DNA of 64,000 nt from NCBI RefSeq assembly GCF_022919155.1, contig NZ_CP095045.1:1798001-1862000 (forward strand). Reading direction: 5' to 3'. Made by a program: the position numbers and the translations under genes. The notes below the pieces were generated by a model. It did not search any database. It saw only the letters and a list, made by a program, of their open reading frames with translations, and was not told the origin of the DNA. This stretch comes from Leucobacter allii (GTDB lineage: Bacteria; Actinomycetota; Actinomycetes; Actinomycetales; Microbacteriaceae). How positions within the stretch are numbered: position 1 is the stretch's first letter; every line of letters begins with the position of its first letter. Positions 8,403 through 20,968 of the stretch are shown piece by piece.

Positions 8403-10196
8403 ATGCCCCGTCGCACCGCCTCCGAGCGCCGGGACTCCGTGTCCCGGCTGATCGACCGACCGGCCGCCGACGTGCTCATCATCGGCGCCGGCATCAACGG
8501 CATCGCGACGTTCCGCGAGCTCGCACTGCAGGGCGTCGACGTCGCGATCGTCGACCGCGGCGACTTCGTCTCCGGGGCCTCCGCCGCCTCCAGCCACATG
8601 GTGCACGGCGGCATCCGGTATCTGGAGAACGGCGAGCTCCGCCTCGTCCAGGAGGCGGTGCAGGAGCGCAACCGCCTGATCCGCAACGCCCCGCACTACG
8701 TGCGACCGCTGCGCACCACGATCCCGATCTTCTCGACCTTCTCCGGCGTCCTCGCCGCACCGTTCCGGCTGCTCGTCACCCACGGCCGCGGTCGACCCCG
8801 GGAGCGCGGCGCGCTCCTCATCAAGGTCGGACTCGTCATCTACGACCTCTTCTCGCGCGGCGGCGGCCGGGTGCCCCGCCATCGCTTCCACGGTCGCGCG
8901 GCCTCCCTCGCGCAGCTGCCGCGGCTCAATCCGGCGCTCAAGTACACCGCGACGTACTACGACGCGTCGATGCACGATCCCGAGCGGCTCGCGCTGGACG
9001 TGCTCTTCGACGGCGTCGCGGCCGGAACCGCGCGCGCGGGGCGTCCCGCGACCGAGTCGACGGCTCGCGCCGCGAACTACACCGAGCTCGTCGGCTTCAC
9101 CGACGGCCGCGCCCGACTGCGCGATGCCGGCACCGGCGAGGAGTTCGACTTCGCCGCGCGCGTGATCGTGAACACGAGCGGTCCGTGGACGGACCTCACG
9201 AACGCCGCCCTCGGCCGCCCGACGGCCTACATGGGAGGGACGAAGGGCTCGCACATCGTGCTCGAGCATCCCGAGCTGCACGCCGCGACCGGCGGACGCG
9301 AGATCTTCTTCGAGCACTCGGACGGGCGCATCGTGCTCATCTACCCGCTCAAGGACCGGGTCATGGTCGGCACCACGGACATCGACGCCGACCCGCGCGA
9401 GGACCCCGTGTGCACCGACGCCGAGATCGACTACTTCCTCGACCTCGTCGGGCACGTCTTCCCCACGATCCCCGTCGCGCGCGAGCAGATCGTCTACACC
9501 TTCTCCGGCATCCGCCCGCTCCCCCGGCACGACGACACCAACCCGGGTTTCGTCTCCCGCGACTACCGCATCGAGCACGGCTGGCTGGGCGACGTCCGCA
9601 CGCTGAGCCTCGTCGGCGGGAAGTGGACGACGTTCCGAGCGCTCGCCGAGCATCTCGGGGACGAGGCGCTCGCCCTGCTCGGCGCGAGACGGCGCGCCGG
9701 GACGCGCACGACCGTCATCGGCGGCGCCGCGGGGTACCCCCAGGACCGCTCGGCGCGCCGCATCTGGATCGCGAAGCACGGTCGGGGCCACGACCCGGAG
9801 CTCGTCGAGCGGATGCTCGACCGCTACGGCACGAAGGCGGCCGATATCCTCGCGGCGCTCCCCGATCCGACCGGGGATCTCGGCGAGCTCCCCGCCGTGC
9901 CCGGGTACTACGCCGCCGAGATCGCGCACCTCGCCGAGCAGGAGGAGGTGCTGCACCTCGACGACCTGCTGCTGCGGCGCACCTCCCTCGCCTTCCGCGG
10001 CGGGCTCGGGCGGGAGAGCCTCGAGCAGCTCGCCGCCGCCGCGGCCGGCGCGCTCGGCTGGGACTCGGCGCGCTGCACCGCCGAGACGGATCGCGCAGAG
10101 GCGCTGCTCCGTCGGGCGCACCGGGTGGGGCTCGGCACGACCGGCCCGCTCCCCGAACCCGGGATCGCCGCGGGGGCATCGGGAGGTCGGGCATGA
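8403..10196 (+). CDS. glpD: Glycerol-3-phosphate dehydrogenase (FAD, aerobic type)
   Basis: GlpD oxidises sn-glycerol-3-phosphate to dihydroxyacetone phosphate at the membrane and feeds electrons to quinone. The FAD dinucleotide motif [11 protein letters not shown] is at residues 26-36, the conserved [15 protein letters not shown] segment follows, and FSGIRPLP plus [11 protein letters not shown] match the family's C-terminal part. Length 597 residues is slightly above the usual 500-580. Its stop overlaps the glpK start (ATGA), so the two are translated as a coupled pair for glycerol use. No glpF uptake gene lies in the window. Confidence 0.95.
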   Translation: MPRRTASERRDSVSRLIDRPAADVLIIGAGINGIATFRELALQGVDVAIVDRGDFVSGASAASSHMVHGGIRYLENGELRLVQEAVQERNRLIRNAPHYVRPLRTTIPIFSTFSGVLAAPFRLLVTHGRGRPRERGALLIKVGLVIYDLFSRGGGRVPRHRFHGRAASLAQLPRLNPALKYTATYYDASMHDPERLALDVLFDGVAAGTARAGRPATESTARAANYTELVGFTDGRARLRDAGTGEEFDFAARVIVNTSGPWTDLTNAALGRPTAYMGGTKGSHIVLEHPELHAATGGREIFFEHSDGRIVLIYPLKDRVMVGTTDIDADPREDPVCTDAEIDYFLDLVGHVFPTIPVAREQIVYTFSGIRPLPRHDDTNPGFVSRDYRIEHGWLGDVRTLSLVGGKWTTFRALAEHLGDEALALLGARRRAGTRTTVIGGAAGYPQDRSARRIWIAKHGRGHDPELVERMLDRYGTKAADILAALPDPTGDLGELPAVPGYYAAEIAHLAEQEEVLHLDDLLLRRTSLAFRGGLGRESLEQLAAAAAGALGWDSARCTAETDRAEALLRRAHRVGLGTTGPLPEPGIAAGASGGRA

Positions 10197-11707
10197 GCGA
10201 CTACGTCCTCGCCATCGATCAGGGCACCACCTCGAGCCGTGCCATCGTCTTCGACCGCTCCGGCCGGGTCGTCTCGGTCGGCCAGCAGGAGCACGAGCAG
10301 TTCATGCCGCAGCCCGGCTGGGTCGAGCACGACGCGATGCAGATCTGGCAGCACGTGCAGGAGGTGATCGGCACCGCGCTCGGCAGGGCGGACCTCACGG
10401 GTCACGACATCGCCGCCGTCGGCATCACGAACCAGCGCGAGACGGCGGTGGTCTGGGATCGGCGCACCGGGCTCCCCGTGCACCGCGCCATCGTGTGGCA
10501 GGACACGCGCACCCAGGACATCGTGGATCGTCTCGCGGCGGACGGCGGCACGGATCGCTTCGCTCCGATCACGGGGCTTCCGCTCGCGAGCTACTTCTCC
10601 GCCTCCAAGATCGCGTGGATCCTGGAGCACGTCCCCGGGGCCCGGGAGCGCGCGGAGGCCGGCGAGCTGCTCTTCGGGACGACCGACAGCTGGGTGCTCT
10701 GGAACCTCACCGGCGGCCCCGAGGGCGGCGTGCACGTCACCGACGTCACGAACGCGTCGCGGACGCTGCTCATGGACCTCCGGACGCTCGCATGGCGGGA
10801 GGATCTGCTCGAGGCCTTCGGCATCCCCGCGGCGATGATGCCGGAGATCCGCTCCTCCTCTGAGGTCTACGGGGTCGCGGAGACGTCGTCCCTGCTGCGC
10901 GGCACCCCGATCGCGGGCATCCTCGGCGACCAGCAGTCGGCCACCTTCGGACAGGCGGCGTTCTCCGCGGGCGAATCGAAGAACACCTACGGCACCGGAT
11001 GCTTCCTCATCTTCCAGACGGGCGAGGAGATCGTCCACTCCGCGAACGGGCTCATCACGACGGTCGCCTTCCAGCTCGGCGACGGGCCGGCGCACTACGC
11101 GCTCGAGGGCTCGATCGCGGTGACGGGATCGCTCATCCAGTGGCTGCGCGACCAGCTCGGGCTCATCCGCTCCGCGCCGGAGGTGGAGCAGCTCGCGCGG
11201 ACGGTGCCGGACAGCGGCGGGGTCTACTTCGTGCCGGCGTTCTCGGGCCTCTTCGCCCCCTACTGGCGCCCCGACGCTCGCGGAGCGATCGTCGGGCTCA
11301 CGCGCTATTCGAACCGGGGGCACATCGCGCGCGCCGCGCTCGAGGCGGTCGCCTTCCAGACGCGCGACGTGCTCGACGCGGTGAACGCGGACGCGGGGGT
11401 GCCGCTCACGGAACTCCGCGTGGATGGCGGCATGGTCGCCAACGAGGCCCTCATGCAGTTCCAGGCCGATCTGCTCGGCGTCCCCGTGGTGCGGCCGGAG
11501 GTGACGGAGACGACGGCCCTCGGGGCCGCGTATGCGGCGGGCCTCGCCGTCGGCTTCTGGTCGGGGCTCGACGAACTGCGCGGAAAATGGCGGGAGGATC
11601 GCCGCTGGGAGCCCGCCCTCGATCCGGCCGAGCGCGAGCGCCGCGTGCGTGCGTGGCGGAAGGCCGTGACGAAGTCCATGGACTGGGTCGACGACGACAC
11701 CGTCTGA
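10193..11707 (+). CDS. glpK: Glycerol kinase
   Basis: GlpK phosphorylates glycerol to glycerol-3-phosphate using ATP. The 504-residue protein has the FGGY-kinase N-terminal phosphate loop ([15 protein letters not shown]), the glycerol-binding [11 protein letters not shown] segment, [10 protein letters not shown], and the C-terminal [14 protein letters not shown] and [18 protein letters not shown] motifs typical of GlpK. The ATG overlaps the glpD stop by 4 bases. Confidence 0.97.
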   Translation: MSDYVLAIDQGTTSSRAIVFDRSGRVVSVGQQEHEQFMPQPGWVEHDAMQIWQHVQEVIGTALGRADLTGHDIAAVGITNQRETAVVWDRRTGLPVHRAIVWQDTRTQDIVDRLAADGGTDRFAPITGLPLASYFSASKIAWILEHVPGARERAEAGELLFGTTDSWVLWNLTGGPEGGVHVTDVTNASRTLLMDLRTLAWREDLLEAFGIPAAMMPEIRSSSEVYGVAETSSLLRGTPIAGILGDQQSATFGQAAFSAGESKNTYGTGCFLIFQTGEEIVHSANGLITTVAFQLGDGPAHYALEGSIAVTGSLIQWLRDQLGLIRSAPEVEQLARTVPDSGGVYFVPAFSGLFAPYWRPDARGAIVGLTRYSNRGHIARAALEAVAFQTRDVLDAVNADAGVPLTELRVDGGMVANEALMQFQADLLGVPVVRPEVTETTALGAAYAAGLAVGFWSGLDELRGKWREDRRWEPALDPAERERRVRAWRKAVTKSMDWVDDDTV

Positions 11708-11718
11708 GACGGAGCCGC

Positions 11719-11747
11719 CCGGGGACGCGCCGACCGCGCGCCCCCGG
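11719..11747. terminator. Possible bidirectional terminator between glpK and gatB
   Basis: CCGGGG pairs with CCCCGG around an inner CGCG/CGCG pairing in the 49-base gap between two convergent genes. The stem is interrupted and there is no T-run, so this is only suggestive. Confidence 0.35.
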
Positions 11748-11756
11748 TCCGGCGCG

Positions 11757-13271
11757 CTACGCCCCGGCGCGCTCCAGCACGATCTCGCGCACCTTCGCCG
11801 CATCCGCCTGCCCGCGCATGGCCTTCATCACCGCGCCGATGATGGCGCCGGCGGCCTGCACCTTGCCGTCGCGGATCTTCGCGAGGACGTCGGGCTGCTC
11901 GGCGAGCGCCGCGTCGACGGCCGCGATGAGCGCGCCGTCGTCGGAGACGATCGCGAGGCCGCGGGCCTCGACGATCTCGGCGGCGGTGCCCTCGCCGTCG
12001 ATCAGGCCGGCGATGACCTGCCGCGCGAGCTTGTCGTTCAGCGTGCCCGCATCGACGAGCGCCACGACCGAGGCGAGCTGCTCGGGCGTGATCAGCTCGG
12101 CCGGGGCGGCCGAGCGCTCCTTGGCGATGCGGGCGATCTCGCCCATCCACCACTTGCGCGCGGCCTGCGGCGCGACGCCCGCGGCGACCGTGGCCTCGAT
12201 GTCACCGATGAGGCCCGCGTTGACGACGTCCTGGAACTCGAGGGCCGAGAAGCCCCACGCCTCGCGCAGCCGGCGTCGGCGGAGCGTCGGATGCTCGGGG
12301 AGCGCCGCGCGCAGCTCCTCGACCAGCTCGCGCGACGGCGTGAGCGGGGCGAGGTCGGGCTCGGGGAAGTAGCGGTAGTCGTCCGCGTCGCTCTTGGGCC
12401 GTCCGGGCGAGGTCTCCCCCGTATCCTCGTGCCAGTGCCGCGTCTCCTGCGTGATCGCCCCGCCCTCGCTGAGGATCTGCGCCTGGCGCTGGATCTCGAA
12501 GCGCACGGCGCGCTCGACCGACCGCAGCGAGTTCACGTTCTTCGTCTCCGTGCGGGTGCCGAGGACGCGCATCCCGGCGCCCTCGTTGCCGCGCGGACGC
12601 AGCGAGACGTTGGCGTCGCAGCGGATGTTGCCGCGCTCCATCCGCGCATCCGAGATACCGAGGGCCACGACGATGTCTCGGATGGTCGACACGTAGGCCG
12701 CCGCGATCTCGGGCGTATCGGCCTCACCGCCGAAGATCGGACGGGTCACGATCTCCACGAGCGGCACACCGGCCCGGTTGTAATCGACGAGGGAGTACTC
12801 GGCGCCCTGGATGCGGCCGGTCGAGCCGCCGACGTGGGTCAGTTTGCCGGCGTCCTCCTCCATGTGCGCACGTTCGATCGGCACGTGCACGACGCGGCCG
12901 CCGGCGAGCTCGATCTCGACGGATCCGTCGAAGGCGATCGGGTCGTCGTACTGCGAGATCTGGTAGTTCTTGCCCATGTCCGGGTAGAAGTAGTTCTTCC
13001 GGGCGAAGCCCGAGCGCTCGGCGATCTCGCAGCCGAGCGCGAGGCCCAGGCTGATCGAGGAGCGCACGGCCTCGTGGTTGAGGACGGGCAGGGAGCCGGG
13101 GAGTCCGAGGCACACCGGTGCGAGGTTCGTGTTCGGCTCCGAGCCGAAGACGTTGGGCGCCGTGCTGAACATCTTCGTCTGCGTGTTCAGCTCGACGTGC
13201 ACCTCGAGGCCGATCACGGGTTCGAAGAGCTCGAGCGCGCGCTCGAAGTCCATGAGCTTCGTCTTCGCCAT
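11757..13271 (-). CDS. gatB: Asp-tRNA(Asn)/Glu-tRNA(Gln) amidotransferase subunit B
   Basis: GatB binds the mischarged tRNA and activates its carboxylate with ATP, while GatA supplies ammonia. The 504-residue protein shows the family start ([21 protein letters not shown]), the [19 protein letters not shown] block and the [11 protein letters not shown] block, with a C-terminal YqeY-like helical tail domain. Its ATG overlaps the gatA stop. The presence of GatCAB implies that Gln-tRNA and/or Asn-tRNA is made indirectly. Confidence 0.97.
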   Translation of the reverse strand: MAKTKLMDFERALELFEPVIGLEVHVELNTQTKMFSTAPNVFGSEPNTNLAPVCLGLPGSLPVLNHEAVRSSISLGLALGCEIAERSGFARKNYFYPDMGKNYQISQYDDPIAFDGSVEIELAGGRVVHVPIERAHMEEDAGKLTHVGGSTGRIQGAEYSLVDYNRAGVPLVEIVTRPIFGGEADTPEIAAAYVSTIRDIVVALGISDARMERGNIRCDANVSLRPRGNEGAGMRVLGTRTETKNVNSLRSVERAVRFEIQRQAQILSEGGAITQETRHWHEDTGETSPGRPKSDADDYRYFPEPDLAPLTPSRELVEELRAALPEHPTLRRRRLREAWGFSALEFQDVVNAGLIGDIEATVAAGVAPQAARKWWMGEIARIAKERSAAPAELITPEQLASVVALVDAGTLNDKLARQVIAGLIDGEGTAAEIVEARGLAIVSDDGALIAAVDAALAEQPDVLAKIRDGKVQAAGAIIGAVMKAMRGQADAAKVREIVLERAGA

Positions 13272-14806
13272 CAGTTCGCCGCCTTTCCGGCTCGGGCCTG
13301 CGCAAGGGACGGGGACTGCGCCCAGAACGGCGCCCCGTCGCGCTCCGCGATGAGCTGCTCGATCGCCGCGCCCGCCCGATAGAGCCGGGCATCCTCGAAT
13401 GCCGGGGCCATGAGCTGCAGGCCGACGGGGAGGCCGTCCTCCTCTGCCGTGCCGATCGGCAGGCTGAGCCCGGGGATCCCGGCGAGGTTCGCCGGGATCG
13501 TCGTGGCGTCGTTGAGGTAGTCCTGCATCGGGTCGCCGCCGTGCGCGCCGAGTCTCCAGGCGGTGGTCGGCGCCGTGGGGGTCGCGATGACGTCGACGCG
13601 CACGAACGCCTCGGCGAAGTCCCGCTGGATCAGCGTGCGCACCTTCTGGGCGCTGCCGTAGTACGCGTCGTAGTAGCCCGCGGAGAGGGCGTAGGTGCCG
13701 AGGATGATGCGCCGCTTCACCTCGGGGCCGAAGCCCGCGGCCCGCGTCTCGCTCATCACGCCCTCGACGGTGCCGCCGCCCTCGGGCACCACTCGCAGAC
13801 CGAAGCGCACCGAGTCGTACTTCGCGAGGTTGCTGGAGGCCTCGGCCGGGAGGATGAGGTAATAGGCGGCGACGGCGTACTCGAAGTGCGGCGCGTCGAT
13901 CTCGACGATCTCGGCCCCCTGCGCGGCGAGCAGCGCGAGCGTCTCGGCGAAGCGCGCCTGCACGCCGGGCTGCACCCCGCCCTGCATCAGCTGGCTGACG
14001 ACGCCGACGCGGAGCCCGCGCAGGGACTCGGGATCGGCGCCGCCTCGAGCCGCCTCCGCCATCGACGGCCAGGCGAAGTCGAGCGAGGTGGAGTCGTGCC
14101 GATCGTGGCCGGCGACGACGTCGTGCAGCAGCGCCGTGTCGAGGACCGTGCGGGCGCACGGCCCGATCTGGTCGAGCGAGGAGGCGAGCGCGATCGCCCC
14201 GTAGCGGGAGACGCCGCCGTACGTCGGCTTCACCCCGACGGTGCCGGTGAGCGCCGCGGGCTGCCGGATCGAACCGCCCGTGTCGGAGCCGAGGGCGAGC
14301 GGCGCCTCGAACGCGCCGACCGCGACGGCGGAGCCGCCGCCCGAGCCGCCCGGCACGCGATCCTCGCCCCACTGGTTGCGGGTCGGTCCGTAGGCGGAGT
14401 TCTCCGTGGAGGAGCCCATCGCGAACTCGTCCATGTTGGTCTTGCCGATGTTCACGAGCCCCGCGGCGCGCGCGCGGGCGACCGCCGTGGCGTCGAACGG
14501 CGACCGATAGCCCTCGAGGATCCGCGAGCCCGAGGTCGCGGGCATGTCGGTCGTGACGAGCACGTCCTTGATCGCGAGGGGAACGCCCGCGAGCGGGCCG
14601 AGGTCCTCGCCGGCGGCGCGGCGGGCGTCGATGTCCCGCGCTGCGGCGAGGGAGACCTCGGGATCGGTCGCGAGGAAGGCGTGCAGCGCGCCGTCGGCCT
14701 CGGCGATGCGGTCGAGGTGGGCCTCGGCCGCCTCGACCGCGGAGACCTCCGTCGCCGCGAGCTTCGCGGCGAGCTCCGCCGCGGTCCAGGTGATGAGTTC
14801 GCTCAT
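13271..14806 (-). CDS. gatA: Asp-tRNA(Asn)/Glu-tRNA(Gln) amidotransferase subunit A
   Basis: GatA is the amidase that releases ammonia from glutamine. The Ser-cisSer-Lys triad is visible as K80 (PLAIKD), S155 (in GGSGGGSA) and S179 (GSDTGGSI). Length 511 residues fits the family. The start ATG (MSELITWTA) lies 10 bases after the gatC stop, and the stop overlaps the gatB ATG, so gatC-gatA-gatB form a tight operon. Confidence 0.97.
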   Translation of the reverse strand: MSELITWTAAELAAKLAATEVSAVEAAEAHLDRIAEADGALHAFLATDPEVSLAAARDIDARRAAGEDLGPLAGVPLAIKDVLVTTDMPATSGSRILEGYRSPFDATAVARARAAGLVNIGKTNMDEFAMGSSTENSAYGPTRNQWGEDRVPGGSGGGSAVAVGAFEAPLALGSDTGGSIRQPAALTGTVGVKPTYGGVSRYGAIALASSLDQIGPCARTVLDTALLHDVVAGHDRHDSTSLDFAWPSMAEAARGGADPESLRGLRVGVVSQLMQGGVQPGVQARFAETLALLAAQGAEIVEIDAPHFEYAVAAYYLILPAEASSNLAKYDSVRFGLRVVPEGGGTVEGVMSETRAAGFGPEVKRRIILGTYALSAGYYDAYYGSAQKVRTLIQRDFAEAFVRVDVIATPTAPTTAWRLGAHGGDPMQDYLNDATTIPANLAGIPGLSLPIGTAEEDGLPVGLQLMAPAFEDARLYRAGAAIEQLIAERDGAPFWAQSPSLAQARAGKAAN

Positions 14807-14816
14807 GCTCCGCCCC

Positions 14817-15152
14817 CTACTGCTCTTCGCCCAGGATGGACGAGACCCTGAACATGCCGTCGGCCGCATCGGGCGCGTTCCGCAGCGCCTGCTCGCGCGT
14901 GAGCACATCCGATACCTCGTCGGGGCGCGTCACGTTGTCGAGCGGGATCGGGTGGCTCGTCGCGGGGACGTCGTCCCCCGCGACCTCGCGCACCTTCGCG
15001 ACATTCGCGAGGATCGAGTCGAGATCGGTCGTGAGCGAGGCGAGCTCGGACTCGGTGAGGGCGATCCGGGCGAGGCCTGCGAGATGCTGCACGGTCTCCG
15101 CCGTGATCTCGCCGCTCGCCGCGGCGCGTTCCGCCGCAGGGGTTTCAGGCAT
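14817..15152 (-). CDS. gatC: Asp-tRNA(Asn)/Glu-tRNA(Gln) amidotransferase subunit C
   Basis: GatC stabilises the GatA-GatB complex. The 111-residue protein contains [20 protein letters not shown] and, near the end, [16 protein letters not shown], matching the family (A-x-L-A-R-L-x-L-x-x-x-E and P-x-x-x-x-x-x-F-x-V-P). GATGGAG upstream may act as the ribosome site. It is the first gene of gatCAB. Confidence 0.95.
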   Translation of the reverse strand: MPETPAAERAAASGEITAETVQHLAGLARIALTESELASLTTDLDSILANVAKVREVAGDDVPATSHPIPLDNVTRPDEVSDVLTREQALRNAPDAADGMFRVSSILGEEQ

Positions 15153-15186
15153 GCTGCTCCATCGTGATTGGGGAGTGGATTGCGCG

Positions 15187-15217
15187 GTCGCGGCGGGCCC
15201 GGACGGGCCGCCGCGAC
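15187..15217. terminator. GC-rich hairpin between tag and gatC
   Basis: GTCGCGGCGG-G-CCC pairs with GGGCCGCCGCGAC around a GGAC loop, a 13-bp stem with one bulged base. It sits after the tag stop and could be its terminator. However, a TAGGAT hexamer on the same strand overlaps the tag stop codon, so the hairpin could instead fall in a gatC 5' leader. Confidence 0.5.
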
Positions 15218-15230
15218 GGACCCCACCATC

Positions 15231-15917
15231 CTACCGAGCGCTCCCCGCGGCCGCGGCACCGGCGAGCTCCGGGAAGGGCACTGCTCGCGCGGTGCGGCTG
15301 CCATCGGCGTTCCACAGCCCCGAGCACCCCCGACGGTGGCTCGACACGAGGTGCTCGTCGACGATGCCGATCGCGGTCATCAGCGCGTAGACGGTGGTCG
15401 GCCCGACGAAGGCGAAGCCGCGGCGTTTGAGCTCGCGGGCGAGCTCGAGCGACTCCGCCGATGCGCTGCCCACCTCGGCGTCGTTCCGGGGCGCGGGCGA
15501 GCGTTCGGGGCGGAACCCCCAGACGAGGCGGGCGAGGTCGGTCCCCTGATCGCGCAGCGCGAGCGTCGCCCGCGCGTTGCCGATCGTCGCGAGGATCTTG
15601 CGCCGATTGCGGATGATGCCGGCATCCGCGAGGAGCCGCTCCACATCCGCCTCGCCGAATGCGGCGACCCGCTCGGGATCGAAGCCCGCGAACGCATCGC
15701 GGAAGCCCTCGCGCCGCTGCAGGATCGTCAGCCAGGACAACCCGGACTGGAAGGCCTCGAGGGACAGCCGCTCGAAGACGCCCGTCTCGTCGGTCACGGG
15801 CATGCCCCACTCGACGTCGTAGTAGACCGTGAGGAGCGGGTGCTGCTCGGCCCAGGCCGCGCGTGTCGGCGGGGCGGTCGCACGGACGTCGGGGGCTTCG
15901 GGGGCGACTGCGGGCAT
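15231..15917 (-). CDS. tag: DNA-3-methyladenine glycosylase I family protein (Tag-like)
   Basis: Tag excises 3-methyladenine from alkylated DNA. The 228-residue protein keeps the family core: YYDVEWGMPV, FERLSLEAFQSGLSWLTILQRREGFR, RNRRKILATIGNAR and KRRGFAFVGPTTVYALMTAIGIVDEH. Compared with E. coli Tag, the N-terminal Cys and His17 zinc ligands are replaced (Ala and Tyr) and the second Cys is Ser; only the His of DEH remains, so the zinc snap is probably absent. The start ATG is preceded by AAAGGAC. It lies alone between ligA and gatC on the same strand. Confidence 0.9.
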   Translation of the reverse strand: MPAVAPEAPDVRATAPPTRAAWAEQHPLLTVYYDVEWGMPVTDETGVFERLSLEAFQSGLSWLTILQRREGFRDAFAGFDPERVAAFGEADVERLLADAGIIRNRRKILATIGNARATLALRDQGTDLARLVWGFRPERSPAPRNDAEVGSASAESLELARELKRRGFAFVGPTTVYALMTAIGIVDEHLVSSHRRGCSGLWNADGSRTARAVPFPELAGAAAAGSAR

Positions 15918-16044
15918 GGCTCGTCCTTTCGGGAGTGCTGCGCCCCATCCGGGACCGCTGTCGATCCCCGCAGGTTTCCAGTCTATGTTCGGGGCGTTGC
16001 CCCTGAGATGGGTATGAATGATCTGTGGATAACTCCGGACGAGG

Positions 16045-18501
<2,457 letters not shown>

Positions 18502-18504
<3 letters not shown>

Positions 18505-19677
18505 GAGAGCACCGACGACATCGGCCCGCTGCTGCGCGGGCAGGGCGCGATCGATCGTGAACTGCCCGAGCACGCGGCTGCCGAGATAGAGCACCGCCGT
18601 CTGCCCGGGCGCCACGCCGAGGAGCGGTTCGGCGCGCTCCAGATCGACGTCGACGACGATCTCCCGGCTCGCTCCGGCCCGATGCTGCTCGGTCCGCTCC
18701 GCCTCGGCGATCGGGACGAGGCGCGCCCGCGCGGGCACGGGGTCGGCATGGGCGCGGATCTGCACCTCGCACGCGAACGCCTCGGCCGGATCGAAGCCCG
18801 GTTCCCCCGCCCAGCTGAATCGTCCGCCGGCGATCGTGCCGATCGCCAGCCGCTCCTGCGGGCCGACCACGACCTCGTTCGAGACCGGGCGGATCGAGAG
18901 CACGTATCGGGGGCGCCCGTCGGCGGATGGGCGGCCGAGCTGCAGGCCGCGCCGCTGGCCCACCGTGTAGCCGTGCGCGCCGTCGTGGCGCCCGACGACC
19001 GCGCCTGCCTCGTCGAGGATGTCCCCCGGGGCGCGCCGGACGTGCTCCGAGAGCCAGCCGCGGGTGTCCCCGTCGGGAATGAAGCAGATGTCGTGGCTGT
19101 CGGGCTTCTGCGCGAGCTGCAGCCCGCGCTCGGCCGCCTCCGCGCGCACGAGATCCTTCGACGGAGTGCTCCCGAGCGGGAAGTAGCAGTGGGCGAGCTG
19201 CGGCTCGGTGAGCACGCCGAGCACGTAGGACTGGTCCTTGGCCCAGGCGCTCGCCCGATGCAGCTCGCGACCGTTCGGCCCGTCTGCGAGCGTCGCGTAG
19301 TGGCCGGTCGCGACGGCGTCGAAGCCGAGCGCGATCGCCTTGTCGAGCAGCGCGGCGAACTTGATCTTCTCGTTGCACCGCATGCAGGGGTTCGGCGTGC
19401 GGCCGGCGGCGTACTCGGCGATGAAGTCGTCGACGACGTCCTCCTTGAACCGCTCGCTGAGATCCCAGACGTAGAAGGGGATGCCGAGCAGATTCGCCGC
19501 GCGACGTGCGTCCATCGCGTCCTCGACCGTGCAGCAGCCGCGCGAGCCCGTTCGCAGCGTTCCCGGCATGCGGCTGAGCGCCAGGTGCACGCCGACCACC
19601 TCGTGTCCGGCGTCGACCGCGCGCGCGGCCGCCACCGCGGAATCGACTCCGCCGCTCATCGCCGCCAGCACCTTCAT
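18502..19677 (-). CDS. mnmA: tRNA-specific 2-thiouridylase MnmA
   Basis: MnmA inserts sulfur at U34 of tRNA-Lys, -Glu and -Gln. The PP-loop SGGVDS is at residues 8-13. The two catalytic cysteines are in [12 protein letters not shown] and in [11 protein letters not shown]. Full length is 391 residues. The cysteine desulfurase encoded just upstream is its probable sulfur donor; no TusABCDE genes are seen. A TACACT hexamer 7 bases upstream of the ATG suggests its own leaderless promoter. Confidence 0.96.
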
Positions 19678-19684
19678 TCCCCCC

Positions 19685-19690
19685 AGTGTA
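19685..19690 (-). promoter_or_regulatory. -10 hexamer TACACT of mnmA, leaderless geometry
   Basis: TACACT on the minus strand is followed by 7 bases (GGGGGGA) and the mnmA ATG. Confidence 0.5.
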
Positions 19691-19737
19691 GGCGAGCCGG
19701 CTGGGCCCCGGCTCCGGGGCCGGCTCCGGGGCCCGGC

Positions 19738-20937
19738 TCAGCTCAGGCCGGCGGCCCTGGCGCGGGCGAGCGCATCGGGGAGGGCGTCGAGCAGCGCGTC
19801 GACCTCGGAGTCGCGGGTCTCGGCGCCGAAGGTGAAGCGCAGCGCCCCGGCCGCCGCGCCCTCCGGCACCCCCATCGCGAGCAGGACGTGCGAGGTCTCC
19901 GCGACGCCCGCACGGCAGGCCGAGCCGACCGAGACCGACACCCCGGCGGCGTCGAGCAGGAAGACGAGCGAGTCGCCCTGGCAGCCGGGGAAGGTGAAGT
20001 GCACGTTGCCCGGGAGCCGCGGATCGGCGTCGCCGCCGGGTTCGGGACCGCGCAGCGCGGCGCCCGGGTCGATGCCGCGGATGCCGGCGATCAGCCGGTC
20101 GCGCAGCGCGCGCATGCGGGCGATGCGCTCCGGCCGGGGCCGCACGGGCGAGGCGGGATCCTGCGAGTTCTCGAGCGCCGCCGCGAACGCCACGGCCCCG
20201 GCGACATCCTGGGTGCCGGATCTGGCGCGCTGCTGACCGCCGCCGTGCAGCAGCGGCTCGGCGGCGGTGCGCCGGCCGAGCAGGAGCGCGCCGACGCCGA
20301 CGGGCCCGCCGATCTTGTGGGCGGAAACGCTGAGCGCGGCCGCTCCCGAGGCGTGGAAATCGACCGGCACCTGTCCGAGCGCCGAGACCGCGTCGACGTG
20401 CGCCGGGATCCCCGCGGCCTCAGCGATCGCGCACAGCCGCGCGACGGGCTGCACCGTCCCCACCTCGTTGTTCGCCCAGAGGAAGCTGAGGAGCGCGATG
20501 CGCTCCCTCCCGATCCGGTCGATCGCCGCTGCGAGGGCCTCGGGGGCGAGCCCGCCCTCCGCTCCGATCGGCAGCGTCGCGAGCTCGGCGCCCTGGGCGT
20601 CGCGCAGCCACTCGGCCGCTTCGAGGGTCGCGTGGTGCTCGCCCTCGGCGATGAGGACGACGGGCCCGGCGCCGGCGCGACGGCGAGCCCAGTAGACGCC
20701 CTTGATCGCGAGGTTGATCGCTTCGGTCCCCCCCGCCGTGAGCACCGTCTCGGCGCGGTCGCCGCCGAGCGCCGCCGCGATCCGCTCGCGCGCGGACTCG
20801 AGCGCCTCCCCCGCGCGCTGCCCGTGCCCGTGCGTCGACGCCGGATTCCCGACGAGCCCGAGGGCGTCGAGAAACGCCTCGCGCACGGCAGCGGGCATCG
20901 GCGACGTCGCGGCGTGATCGAGGTACGCGCCGCTCAT
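19738..20937 (-). CDS. Cysteine desulfurase (NifS/IscS-like, class V aminotransferase fold)
   Basis: The enzyme takes sulfur from cysteine as a protein-bound persulfide. The 399-residue protein has the N-terminal YLDHAATSP motif, EHHATLE, the PLP-binding lysine in SAHKIGGPVG, the RSGTQDVAGAVA segment and the catalytic cysteine in GSACRAGV. Its position immediately upstream of mnmA suggests it supplies tRNA thiolation. It could also serve Fe-S assembly, but no isc/suf genes are in view. Confidence 0.94.
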   Translation of the reverse strand: MSGAYLDHAATSPMPAAVREAFLDALGLVGNPASTHGHGQRAGEALESARERIAAALGGDRAETVLTAGGTEAINLAIKGVYWARRRAGAGPVVLIAEGEHHATLEAAEWLRDAQGAELATLPIGAEGGLAPEALAAAIDRIGRERIALLSFLWANNEVGTVQPVARLCAIAEAAGIPAHVDAVSALGQVPVDFHASGAAALSVSAHKIGGPVGVGALLLGRRTAAEPLLHGGGQQRARSGTQDVAGAVAFAAALENSQDPASPVRPRPERIARMRALRDRLIAGIRGIDPGAALRGPEPGGDADPRLPGNVHFTFPGCQGDSLVFLLDAAGVSVSVGSACRAGVAETSHVLLAMGVPEGAAAGALRFTFGAETRDSEVDALLDALPDALARARAAGLS

Positions 20938-20968
20938 CGCACTCCGCCCCGCGCCGCCGTCGCCGGCA

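Noticed and set aside
8156..11707. Extension of the glpK frame upstream through glpD as one 1183-residue protein
   Set aside because: The upstream part is the wrong frame of glpD; the GlpK fold starts at the ATG overlapping the glpD stop.
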